A stretch of DNA of 17,706 nucleotides, from the NCBI GenBank assembly GCA_025201765.1, contig MU623682.1:1-17706 (forward strand), read 5' to 3'. The DNA is from Daldinia sp. FL1419 (lineage: Eukaryota > Ascomycota > Sordariomycetes > Xylariales > Hypoxylaceae). Below are positions 7,651 through 17,615 of this stretch, piece after piece. The notes under the pieces were generated by a model. That model had not been told where the DNA came from. It saw only the letters and a list, made by a program, of their open reading frames with translations, and ran no database searches. How positions within the stretch are numbered: the first letter of the stretch is position 1; each line of letters opens with the position of its first letter. The translations under genes were made by a program, and so were the position numbers.

Positions 7651-9590
7651 ATCCCGTCCGCTCCAGTACTATGTAGTCACGCACTAGGTAGCGAGGACTA
7701 CCCTCTTTGGTATTGTACGTATGTACCTACATAATGGGCAGTAAAAATACGGGTTTGTACTTACTATGGGCTTAGTACAGGTAGTTATATGACCTGTAAC
7801 TAAAAGACTGTGGTTTAGCACCGACTGGGCTGGCGGAATTGGTGGAATAGGTACAATAGACTAGAAATTGTATGTACCTATGTAAAATTGGTAGAATTGG
7901 TAGAATAACTAGGTAGAATAGGTAACTAGAACTGGTAGAACTGGTAGAAGCTAAATAGAAGCTAAACCTTATTAGTAGAGTCAACTTATTTCCAATCAAA
8001 GCCTTTTGACAAACTTACACTGTGAAAGGAACTGAATCACAAACAATCTAATAGATAACCTAAGCACAGAAGAGAGAGAAAAGGGTCTCTTTTTTTTTTT
8101 AATAAAAAAAACAATAGGGGTTCATTGGAAGAAAGGAATTGCCAATTCACCAAGAAAATCATGACACAGATTCTTATAGTTTGAAATGATGAATAGTAGC
8201 CATTCTTTCAATGCCATTCTTCTCTCTCTCTCTCTTATTTTATTTCTCTTTTCTTCTCTCTGCCTTCTTTCCGCATCTTTCGTAATAGGAATAGTAGTAG
8301 CTGGAATAAAAACCGAACGCCGACACAGCCCGGATATTACCTGGGCAAGCTATTATTGGATAAGAGTGCTGACGGCACAGTAGGGCGGACGCTAGGTATG
8401 TTACAGCAATTTAGAATACATAGGCATTGTACTGTATGTATCCCCCCCCCAAACCCATGATAATCCATGATACCCATGCCCCATGCGCTGCCATACATAG
8501 AATATATACTTAGATACTTTTCATGGTACTTTCAATGGGCGGGCTGTGTGTGTATGTATGTGTGCGAGACAGGGGTTATGGATTTACGGATGGACAGTTG
8601 CATGCATTTTCCCTTGGGCTTGGGCGGAACCTCGAGTTAGTTACGTTAGTGTACATATGTGATCCATGCTTTTCTTCTCTCTCCCCATGTTTCTCGATGC
8701 CTCCAAAGAGTGATGTGAGGTCTACAATGAGGTATCGAGGTACGTATGTGTGTGTGGATACATTGGTTCAGGTGAACTCATCCACGCATAGTCAACTTAC
8801 CTAACTATAGAGAATAAATATAGGCGTATAATCTTGGTCGTGTGGTCTATAACCGTGCCTTCTTCTCGTACGGCAGTACGATGGATGCCATGTCGCAGAA
8901 GCGTGCGTAGCTAACGCATGTGTCTTGCGAGGGAGGGAAGATCTAACGGCCGAAGTGAACGTGGGTACCTGTTGGGATACGATCTCTTTCGATTATCCAC
9001 GTTGGTTTTCTCTACTTTTCTCTCTACCATGTACAACTTCGATACAAGGGAGTGGAAAAGTTCGTCCTAAAGTTGCCAAGACGTTGACTATTTTGAACAA
9101 TGCGAGAATAGACAAACACGATGAACAACTATTACACCCAACTATATTCGTACGAATCATTGGTTAAGTTTTACATTGTGCTGGTGACGAAAGACACAGA
9201 TGTAAATAACACTGAGGCAAAATATAGTTCAAGCGATACTTGGACTCTTTGCCCAGACCCCAGGAGAACACGACAGGACTGTCTAGATGCCTGGTTAGCT
9301 GGTTAGCTGGTTAGCTCCCCCGGGGCCTAAATTACATCATCCGGGCTGGGCTCTACCATAGTTTTGCAATAGTTGAGAATAGCATTGCAACCAGCATTGC
9401 ACCGGACTGCGGCTCACAATCGTGCCACTGAATCATGAAGTCGATGATGTGGTTAGTAGGAAAGCCAACTCATCACGAGTATCCATGCATTATCCATCCA
9501 TCTGAAGTGATATATGACAGTTTTAAGAAGAAATTTCGGTGAATGTTCTCGTCAGGAGCGAGTTTTAGATTTTTGGGTCGATTCATACGT
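7651..9590. other. Gene-free region with simple repeats
   Basis: No protein gene can be supported. Contents: GTACCTACATA at 7723-7733; degenerate GGTAGAAT-type repeats over about 7845-7975; T11 at 8090-8100 followed by an A-rich run; a CT dinucleotide run near 8219-8235; C10 near 8432-8450; and an 8-bp tandem repeat (CTGGTTAG, three exact copies) at 9291-9314. Short frames at 8186-8383, 8523-8804 and 8925-9167 have compositions dictated by these tracts or look random. Confidence 0.6.
9291..9314. repeat. 8-bp tandem repeat, three exact copies
   Basis: CTGGTTAG is repeated exactly three times and followed by the palindromic CCCCCGGGG-like stretch near 9316-9325. It is a small slippage-type repeat. 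Confidence 0.9.
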
Positions 9591-10200
9591 GCGTACGTAC
9601 GTAGACGAGACATTGTGAATTACAAATGATTGCAGAGTATTGTAAATTGCAAATGAGTCTACAGGAAACGGCAAGTAATAACAGACCAAGAGACGGGCAA
9701 ACTGTGCATCCTGCTGAGCTGTGCTTAGTTGTCAGGCCCCAAGACCCTCAAATACGAGGCGAAATAGTACGAAATAGGACATTCTATTTTGTTGTTACAC
9801 TGGCGTCCTTTCTTCGTTGGAAAAAACCACCCTGCGCATATGCAATGCCTAGGCTCGTCCCTGGTTTTGCTGGGTCTTGCGTGTTAGAATCGCTTCGTGT
9901 AGATTGCCGGACATGCACCAAACATATTCAGACATATCTCTAGATTTCTAATCTCGAACAATTCATCGCTAACGTGCTATGAATCATCTACGCAAGGCAT
10001 TGGTATGCGTTGGTCAGCAGATCGTAAAAAATAAAAAAGAACGAGAAGAAAAATCTATTCTCTACGCGCCTGACGACGCCTAGGCTGGGCTGACTACGAT
10101 CTAGGGCATCAAAAAGGGATACCTATGTTACATACTAAGAAAAGGGTCCTGAAAAGACCCTGTAAGAATAAACATAGCAGATATAAAATTTACCTTAGGA
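9591..10200. other. Gene-free region with a 27-bp-spaced near-duplication and a small hairpin
   Basis: ATTGTGAATTACAAATGA (9612-9629) and ATTGTAAATTGCAAATGA (9639-9656) differ at two of 18 positions and are spaced 27 bp apart. A 105-codon plus-strand frame at 9626-9943 starts within the duplication, has no recognisable domain and is probably chance. A 6-bp hairpin, AGGGTC (10143-10148) with GACCCT (10156-10161), has a 7-base loop. Confidence 0.55.
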
Positions 10201-10239
10201 GTTGGATCAATGGACCCCCAAAAAGGTTCGCCGGCTTGC

Positions 10240-10281
10240 TGACATGCGGGATTTCGAATCCCGATTGGGTACGATATGTCA
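10240..10281. other. Nested inverted repeats with a tRNA T-arm-like hairpin on the minus strand
   Basis: CGGGATT (10247-10253) and AATCCCG (10257-10263) form a perfect 7-bp stem around TCG. Outside it, TGACAT (10240-10245) pairs with ATGTCA (10276-10281), with a 12-base asymmetric bulge. On the minus strand the hairpin reads CGGGATTCGAAATCCCG, which can be drawn as a 5-bp stem with the 7-base loop TTCGAAA, like a tRNA T-arm, with the outer stem in the acceptor position. The usual G53-C61 pair is replaced by A-T and there is no room for D and anticodon arms, so this is not a normal tRNA gene. Confidence 0.6.
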
Positions 10282-12600
10282 TATGAAATAGTGTTGGAGC
10301 CAATGGAGAAACGAGAACCAACAGCTAAATACATAAAATAGAAAGATAAAAGATAAAACAATAGAAAAAATTTAAAAATTTGTTTTTTTTTTTTCGAATG
10401 CTGTAAGTACATTCGTAGGCTGAGATGTATATTCTGATATGTCCCAGATCTGACTGAAACAAAAAAGGAGCTTATGCTCTGCAGCAGCGTAGGCAATCTT
10501 TTTTTCTGGTCGTTCTCCGCGGTGGCGTTAGGTATTGTCCAATCTCGACTGTACCCGTAGCTATCCTTGAACTGGAGCCGAATAGACGGGCACGCCGTAC
10601 GTCAAGATCGTCACATTAAACGGCACTCATACCTCGGGAGGACCCTTTTGACGGTATCTCTCCTCGAAAGAATTGCTCAGCCAGAAATAGCAAGTCCGCT
10701 TAACGCTTGAAAGAGAATAATCTACATAGATCATACTATAAGACAATACGAAATTTTTTTCCCCTTTCTCACGAAGGACGGTGAGAGAAAAACAGGCGGC
10801 GATGCAACCATTTACAGAAGGTTCAAGGAAACTTTCAGGTACGACGGGGGATAGCCCATAAAAGGTAGCTGGGTATGTATCGTCTATGTACAAAGCTAGA
10901 CAGCTCTCCACAGCAAGTCCACCAATAGATCTCGCTCCGGTCGGATTGGTGGGACCTTTTTGGAAATGGCACATATGTATGTACCTACATAGTTATTAGT
11001 AGCCTACCGAATTCTTCAGACCCTTTACGCGCGACGGATTTGGTGTCCCTGACAATCTCATCTACCTCCCGGGCTGGATTATTTAAACCAATGCTCCTCC
11101 CCGACGTGCGCAAAGGCCCAAACTCATCAGAATAGGATATGATAGGAGAAGGGATAATTTGACCAAAACATCAGATAGCCCCCAATGCGCTAGGACAACT
11201 TATTATAACTAATACACCAATACCAATACGTATAACATGCGAAATTTCCCAAAAGTTCAGATCTAAGACGCAAGCGAGCCCATATACATATGGTATTGGA
11301 TATGGTCGGTATGGTCGGTATGGTCTTGGCTATGCTAGTTAGTACCTTTTTAAAATGGTCCCCGTTTTATCAATCTGGAAATGGTACGTTGCCGGCCAGA
11401 CCAAAAAGGGATTGTTCAAGCGAATAACAGCTGCGGTAGTGGTACACACTGCATATACCAAAGTATGGTATAACACCAGAAAGTTCAGTCACGTAGATCA
11501 GTCAGGTCAGCCAAGGCCAGTCATCATCAGCCATGATCATAATGCTGAGAATTAGAGTTCTCAGCAGCGAACTCGCAGGAAACTCGCATCGTCTAGGGGC
11601 CTGAGGGGCCTGAGACCTAGCGGTCAGTGAGTAAGCACGGCAACCTGGAACTCGGATAAACCGCAAGAGCTATACGGCCTTTTCGCCAATTTACGTACTT
11701 TTTAACCCCTGGGCTACTTGGATACTTGTATGCTTGGAGGCTTGGAGGCTAGCTGAGAGGCGTCGTGCCCTGACATCATTCAGCTGACATGAAAGCTTGA
11801 AGGAGGGGGACTCGGAGCCATACGTAACTATTGCCGGATATTGCAGAAAATCAGAAATTTCGATATTATTTTAGTTTGATCACGACGATTATCATGACAG
11901 GTCTATAGCTCGAGATTATTGTACCACTCTTTGAAAGCGTGAGGGCACAGTGCGATATAAGCTACGTGCTACGTGCCGTATACGACCTATGGCCTACGGC
12001 TCTTTCACACATACTCTCTTGTTGCTGCTCACTAGTACACCTGCTGCAGGTAATCCACGCGAGAATCTGCACGGCTAGAAGCGCCACGAGGGGTCGACCA
12101 CCGAGGGGAATTGGAAATTCCGGCTGGGTAGGTAGGTAGGTAACATGGACGTGGCGTTTCTAGCCCCCACATCCTTCTCTGCCGCGTACATACAATAAGA
12201 CGTGACCTATGCTAGGTACAACGTATGTTAATGTTACGTAGGACTGACCTGACTTTGGACTTATTGAACTGTCCTTTCAGCTGCTTTTTCTTGGGACCAA
12301 TACGCTATACGTATACATTATAAGCTGTATGCTATATGCAAAGTAAAAAGGTACACATCGCGGCGTCCGCGGTTGACATATATGGATTTGACTAACATAC
12401 ATAGCATAATATAACGTACATAGCAAAGTAAAACACGCACACATACACTACACATAATAGTTATCTTCTATAGACTCAATCACTGCTTTCCACGTTATCC
12501 AGAGCCCCTTCTCTTCGTTATACACATCATCCGGGGAAAGGTAACCCGTGTCGTCACTCGTCATCAATATACCTACAGATTACAGAGATTTGCAAGCCCA
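10282..12600. other. Gene-free region with hairpins and short tandem repeats
   Basis: I see no supportable gene. Contents: TGTTGG (10292-10297) and CCAACA (10318-10323) as a short inverted pair; T12 at 10383-10394; GTACCTACATA at 10981-10991; a 9-bp tandem repeat (TATGGTCGG, two exact copies plus a partial) at 11301-11325; a perfect 9-bp hairpin at 11543-11566; the 13-base palindrome ACCTGCTGCAGGT near 12040; and TAGG repeats near 12127-12142. Minus-strand frames at 10128-10496 and 10627-10974 (122 and 115 codons) show no domain or convincing coding composition. Confidence 0.6.
11543..11566. other. Perfect 9-bp hairpin
   Basis: TGCTGAGAA (11543-11551) and TTCTCAGCA (11558-11566) are perfect reverse complements around the loop TTAGAG. 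No T-tract follows and no gene end is adjacent, so a role in termination is not supported. It could be a protein-binding palindrome or a relic. Confidence 0.85.
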
Positions 12601-14200
12601 TCTCACATCTCACATTGCCCCCCCCCCGGTCCGAAGAGAGCTAGTTGTTGCGTTGCATCGCAACAAATAATTCTGCGCTGGGAGAGATGGGTAGGGATGG
12701 TAGTAGAGGGAGGGATTTGCCTGCCAGTTCACCTACGCGCACACCCTTGTTCAGACGTCTTTTAATTCTCAGTTTGTCTGCGTACGGGATCTCCCAGACA
12801 AGCAGGTATATGGTAGATTTCAAATTCGCCAACTAGCGAGGTTATTTCCCGTAGGTCCCTTTCTATCTCTCTCGTACGCTGCAAAAGCATTAAGGGTCCG
12901 CAAGCCCGAGAAATTGGGATTGGGATGAGATGGAGGGATTGCTGGGTTGGCAGTTTACTTGATTACGATTTCTAAAAGGTTGGGTGCTGGGATAATTGTT
13001 GGTATGAGCTTTTTGGTTTATCCCCCTCTTTCACCACCCTCGTCGTGCCCAATTCCCTCTCCGGTATTGTACGTACGCATAGTAAGTTTAGTTGTCCTTC
13101 CGAGTGCTCGGTAAACTTTAGGATGAGAAATCCGCCTCTATTCGGTCGACGCTTGGCTCTTAGTCGGGTAAGAAAGCGGACCTAAGTATAGGCTATTACA
13201 TATGTGGCTAAGTTAGCACCCATCGTGAAAGAAAAAAAAAAAAAAAGGTCCAGTCCATAATATCTAGATTAGCAGATTTAGAGTTTCCGGACCTTGGGTT
13301 ATTACTAGGTTAGTTTGTCTCTAAATACATCATCTCTAGGACAATATGGTCCTGTCTACTATCCTCTTGTTTGAGTCAGTCTGTCGCAAGTGACGAGTTG
13401 ATGGCTGCAAATATATTATTACCAGGTTTTTCCGTCTTAAACCGTTATGCGCTATATCTAGCAAGCAAGCGTCTTGTTTCGACAGTAACTACATATGATA
13501 ATACATGTGTACTAGTAGAATGACGGTGCCCGAGTTTCCCGCCCGCGGGCCAAGCAAGATACGTAGGTACCTACATAGATGCATAGGTACACCAAGTGGT
13601 AAGAGAGAAAGAGAAAAGAGGGATGGAGATGTCACAGGTGCTACCCCATTCGCCTGTGCGGAGTGACGGGTACCTAAGTAGGTAGATTTAAAAACGAGCT
13701 ATCATTGGATAGAATAACGTAGGTAGGAGAAAGCGGGTTGCGGGAATGCAAGTACTCGTCGAAGATTGTCCGAATGCCCCGCCGTTACATCCTCGATCCA
13801 ACCCACTAGACCCGATAACTCCAGATGGGACAATGCAACTTATGGGACTAGTTATGGGATTTTCCGACCTGCGGTTTATTTTATTTATTTTATTATGTAG
13901 TACTACTTATGTATGCACCTATGAGCGGGCGAGCGTATCATACAGGTATCCTACCTGGGTTCTATTTGGTGTATGGAGTTTGTCGGACCGGGTTAGCAAG
14001 TAAATAAATTAGAATATTATTGTTCCAGCTTAGCTATCCGTTCAGCCATTCAGCCACTTCATTACAATTTGATCTGATTCGCATTTTGTTTTAGTAACCA
14101 AGTTTGTCACAATCCATGCCGACTACGCGATTTGTTGGCTCGGCTCGGCCTTCACTTCAAATTGCGTTCGCTTTCTCCAAACCAACCGTCTCCACGACTA

Positions 14201-14240
14201 AGTATGATTAAGTACGATTAAGTACGATTAAGTAAGATTA
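14201..14240. repeat. 10-bp tandem repeat, four copies
   Basis: AGTATGATTA, AGTACGATTA, AGTACGATTA and AGTAAGATTA follow one another; only the fifth base varies among the four copies. Confidence 0.95.
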
Positions 14241-14907
14241 GAGGAGGAATTGTATACCTACATATCTCATGCTTCAAACGATAGTAAAGATGAAAAGCCA
14301 ACTAGACCTACTTGGGTAGTTGGTTCATCTTCTAGGATATCCGAGCAGCACTGCTTATGAAGCATAACTACCTCTTGCATAGTAGTGGTTTAAGGTACAC
14401 CGTCGCTAATTCGTACACGAGTACGATACACGATTATTAACTCGCAATCCCAAGTGTCTCCGAAGGATGCGCGCGCTTGTTCCGATGTTAGCCCGCATTT
14501 ATTCAGCAAGGTCTCTTGTTACATTCAAACACCCCCGTAGACCGGTGGGCGACTACGGATGAGCGGACGGATTGGGAGAGGAAAAAAAGTCGGCTGGTGA
14601 TTCGTTACATACGCATTATAGAATGCCTAGATACCTAGGCAGGCAGGTAGGTAGGTATAAAATAGGTACTTGGTGCAAGTATAACTACCTATATTATATA
14701 GGTATACTTTGAAATCGATCGCATCTACATCGTATGGATGAAGGTCGGATGGTATCTAGAGAAGATACAAGTAAAGTAACGAAATAGATACGATTCAGTA
14801 GTGCGACACCGGGGAAAATGCGGTTCCTTTCCATTTTCAAATGTTCCTCTCCCACGGTACACATAATGTAATGTACCTAGCCTAGACATCTATATGCAGG
14901 TGCAGGT

Positions 14908-14946
14908 GTATGTTCCATGTGTATGTTCCATGGGTATGTTCCATGG
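14908..14946. repeat. 13-bp tandem repeat, three copies
   Basis: GTATGTTCCATGT is followed by two copies of GTATGTTCCATGG, then decays into GTATGCGTGCGTATG. There is one difference among the three units. Confidence 0.95.
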
Positions 14947-15135
14947 GTATGCGTGCGTATGTACGAGCGCGCGCAAGCGTTTATCAATTAATAACTTCGA
15001 ACCGCAGAAGAATAAGTCATCGCCTCGGGTCGAACCAAACAGAGCGCCGTAATATATTGCTTACGTAGGTTCTTCAAGCCCCTAGTCTACATCTTAAGAG
15101 CTTCTCACCCATGTGACCACATTTCCAAATGTACG

Positions 15136-15210
15136 ACGAGATGTGTGTGTGTGTGTGTGTATATCTGTGTGACTATTTGTGTATAAGTACTAGGTAGGTA
15201 GACAAGCCTC

Positions 15211-15257
<47 letters not shown>
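15136..15257. repeat. GT dinucleotide run followed by a 42-base A tract
   Basis: A TG/GT microsatellite at 15142-15160 precedes an uninterrupted run of 42 A at 15216-15257. A long A run can be the tail of a retrotransposed copy, but I find no matching element upstream and no obvious target-site duplication across the tract. The exact length is unreliable in any assembly. Confidence 0.9.
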
Positions 15258-15259
<2 letters not shown>

Positions 15260-17143
15260 GTACGATGTGGCCGTCAGTTGCCGTCGGTAGAAACATAAGT
15301 TTACCTATATAGTATACATATAAATAAAATTTGACAATGGGTGCTAGACCGATTCACATAACCTATACTTTATATGATATATACTACATTTATGGCATAT
15401 ATTCAAGACGATACTAGAGGTGGCTGGTAACCAAGTAAAGATGGCTATTGAATTGAGCCAACGGTTGGTTTTCGGAAAGGTAGCTTGAACGTACTAAGCT
15501 TGCGAAGCCGAATCGCGGAGTGCGGAACCGATATGCCGCCTCGGGAGTGTGCAAGGCATTATGCATATTACTTAAAAATATTCAAACGTCGAGCAGAAAC
15601 TAAAATTTAGGAATAATATTCGTCGCTATATTCTTCGTCGTTTATTAGCACCTTCAACTGAGTTTCGTCTAGGACGTCTCGCAGGTTAAACTGGGTTGCA
15701 GTATATTTCCCATTGTATGTTCTGCGTTCCACATTCCACGTTCCACGTTCCACATTCTACGTATTCCTATTATTTTCTCCATGAACAATATTCTATGCAT
15801 GTCGATATACAGTGATCCACGATGAGTGTGGCGATCGAGCTACCATAATTAGGGCACACGTCACTATCTTATTCGCGAACCCCGCGGAATTATATTTGCT
15901 TTCTTTACGACAAGAACTAAGACGAACGCCTGTGTCGCCCAAAAAGCTAAACTTTGAGAAAGAGCTGTTGGCTTGGGTTGCAAGCCGCTGCTCTACTGCG
16001 TCTTGAATAGCAGAATGGCACAGTGGCCAAGGTAAAAATAAATGAAGTGTTTCGTTTCTAGCATCGGGTTAGCTTGGACGTGAACCTATTTTTGACCTCT
16101 CGTATCGAGAGAAGAAGACATACCGTGAGTTACGAAGCTTCCAAAGTTTCTTCCCACGATGCAGTGCCAGGTTGGACCCTTTCGCTCGTCAAACTGGAAG
16201 GCTAGATTTAGTATCCCTGACGGCAATTGCTAGCGATCAGGTCTTATGGATGGACGTACGGTACGCTTGATGTGCTGTGCAATGTCCTTTTCGATGGTGT
16301 ATTTTCCCATAGCTTCCTGAGCTATACTCTTGACGTTAGATTGTGTATATAAATAGCTTCCTAAGTTATGACACATACCAACGTCGATCGCCTCTTGCTG
16401 CATATCTTCCGTCTAAAATCCCGGGTTAGCTTATCCCAAAGCTTTATTTATTATCGAACAGTCCTAACCATATCCGCTGACTTGATTTGGGCTGTATGAT
16501 GGAAGTATGTTAGTCGTCCGTCACCCTAGAGCTTTGTGCGAAAACAGACCTTCGAGCTTATCGCGACCGCCGGCTGGCGGAGGGGATTGTTGTTCCGCCA
16601 TCTCGTTGGTTTGCGATTTGGATTTCGTTGTATATGAGTAACTCTATAGCAATCGTGATGGTTAGTAAGCGTAGCTTTGCATAAAGGAGACAAACTGCTA
16701 AAAGGTGGTGAATTGCCTATAGCTACCTGGATGGAACTAATATGCGGTAAAAACACCTAAGTTGAAAGGCTCGATAAGCCAAAAAAAAAAAATGCGTGGG
16801 TATGTTTCTATCGTATCGTTGTTGCAAAGCGGTTACGACGCAAACTATGCGGAGTGATCGCGTTTTGTAAGCGTTGAGGTCAAAGCTGTCGAGTGCCAAT
16901 GCGTTGCAAAGTGGGTGGTTTATGCCCAGTTACGGAGGCCCATATGTGACACTTTGCCAAAATCAGGATTTTGGGCTGGAAAGGGTAATATTATGTTTGA
17001 GGCGTGCACGAGCCATCTTTTTTGGGTACTAAACCTAAAATATAGGATACATATGTATTATTTGAGTGTATTTATGCATATAAAAAGGATTTTACATAGC
17101 ATATTTTCATTTTGACGTGCTATTATTCTTATTTGGTATGATT
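15258..17143. other. Gene-free region with small repeats; one weak coding-like fragment
   Basis: No complete gene is supportable. A 64-codon plus-strand frame at 15812-16006 ends in a charged, helix-prone segment (LRQELRRTPVSPKKLNFEKE) that looks more protein-like than its surroundings, but no extension or splice partner is visible. Other contents: a 7-bp repeat at 15726-15760, a 6-bp hairpin at 16097-16111, a 17-bp direct repeat (16309-16325 and 16353-16369, two differences) flanking a TATATAAATA sequence, and A12 at 16781-16792. Confidence 0.5.
15726..15760. repeat. 7-bp tandem repeat, five copies
   Basis: GTTCCAC, ATTCCAC, GTTCCAC, GTTCCAC and ATTCTAC lie in tandem; the variation is at the first base, plus one change in the last copy. 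Confidence 0.9.
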
Positions 17144-17405
17144 TGGTTTGAATACTTAGGTATGGTTGAATGAGTATGGTTGAATAAGTATGGTTTGAAT
17201 ACCTGTTTAAGTATGGTTGAATGAGTATGGTTGAATAAGTATGGTTTGAATACCTGTTTAGGTATGGTTGAATAGGTAGATATGGTTGAATAGGTAGATA
17301 TGGTTGAATAGATATGGTTGAATAGGTATGGTTTGAATAGGTATGGTTTGAATAGGCATGGTTGAATAGGCATGGTTTGAATAGCTAGGTATGGGTTGAA
17401 TAGCT
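17144..17405. repeat. Minisatellite of TGGTTGAATA-type units with a 51-bp higher-order period
   Basis: Units of 14 to 23 bp, all starting TGGTTGAAT or TGGTTTGAAT, fill this stretch. Three successive units (14, 14 and 23 bp) form a 51-bp block at 17163-17213 that is repeated at 17214-17264 with a single difference. Further right the units become simpler (TGGTTGAATAGGTA, TGGTTTGAATAGGTA and similar). An 88-codon minus-strand frame runs through the array and encodes repetitive Tyr/Ser/Thr/Phe-rich peptide; I treat it as a by-product of the repeat. Confidence 0.95.
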
Positions 17406-17477
17406 ATGATAGATCATACGTACTTAGGTATTTAAGGCATCTCGTATCGTGGTGTTTGCAATTCTATCCATGAGGCT

Positions 17478-17518
17478 ATTCGCACGCTATTCGTGAGGGT
17501 ATTCGTGAGGGTATTCGT
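17478..17518. repeat. Short GCTATTCG/GTATTCGTGAGG repeats
   Basis: Four related units built on (C/G)TATTCG follow one another, two of them GTATTCGTGAGG-like. They lie between the minisatellite and the 15-bp array and appear to be part of the same slippage-prone neighbourhood. Confidence 0.8.
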
Positions 17519-17561
17519 ACGTAAGAACATATACGTTTTTACGTAGGTATTTACCTAATCC

Positions 17562-17615
17562 TAATTCAAGATACCATAATTCAAGATACCATAATTCAAG
17601 ATACCATAATTCAAG
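17562..17615. repeat. 15-bp tandem repeat, three exact copies plus a partial
   Basis: ATACCATAATTCAAG occurs exactly at 17571-17585, 17586-17600 and 17601-17615, preceded by a partial copy (TAATTCAAG) at 17562-17570. It ends abruptly at 17615. The window then closes with a TTG/TTTG-rich run (about 17676-17706). Confidence 0.95.

Larger units (their letters stand above)
12601..15135. other. Gene-free region with minisatellite-type repeats
   Basis: No gene is supportable; overlapping 63-codon frames on both strands at 12641-12836 look like chance. Contents: C10 at 12618-12627; A15 at 13232-13246; GTACCTACATA at 13567-13577 inside a run of GTAGGTAC/CATAGGTAC motifs; the 10-bp repeat at 14201-14240; TAGGCAGG/TAGGTAGG runs near 14635-14660; and the 13-bp repeat at 14908-14946. 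Confidence 0.6.

Noticed and set aside
8186..8383. 65-codon frame resembling a small membrane protein
   Set aside because: The hydrophobic core is the translation of a CT dinucleotide and T-rich tract; nothing else supports a gene.
9626..9943. 105-codon plus-strand frame in the gene-free region
   Set aside because: It begins inside a near-duplication, has no domain or splice context, and its length is near the chance range for a 10-kb spacer.
10128..10974. Two minus-strand frames of 122 and 115 codons considered as retrotransposon remnants
   Set aside because: I could see no reverse transcriptase, integrase, protease or gag motif, and no long terminal repeats bracketing them.
14990..15050. 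TTCGAACC/GGTTCGACC-like sequences considered as tRNA T-arms
   Set aside because: The flanking bases do not form a 5-bp stem and no acceptor, D or anticodon arm can be placed around them.
17107..17373. Repetitive 88-codon minus-strand frame
   Set aside because: It is a direct translation of the minisatellite; a frame stays open because the unit lacks stop codons in that frame.
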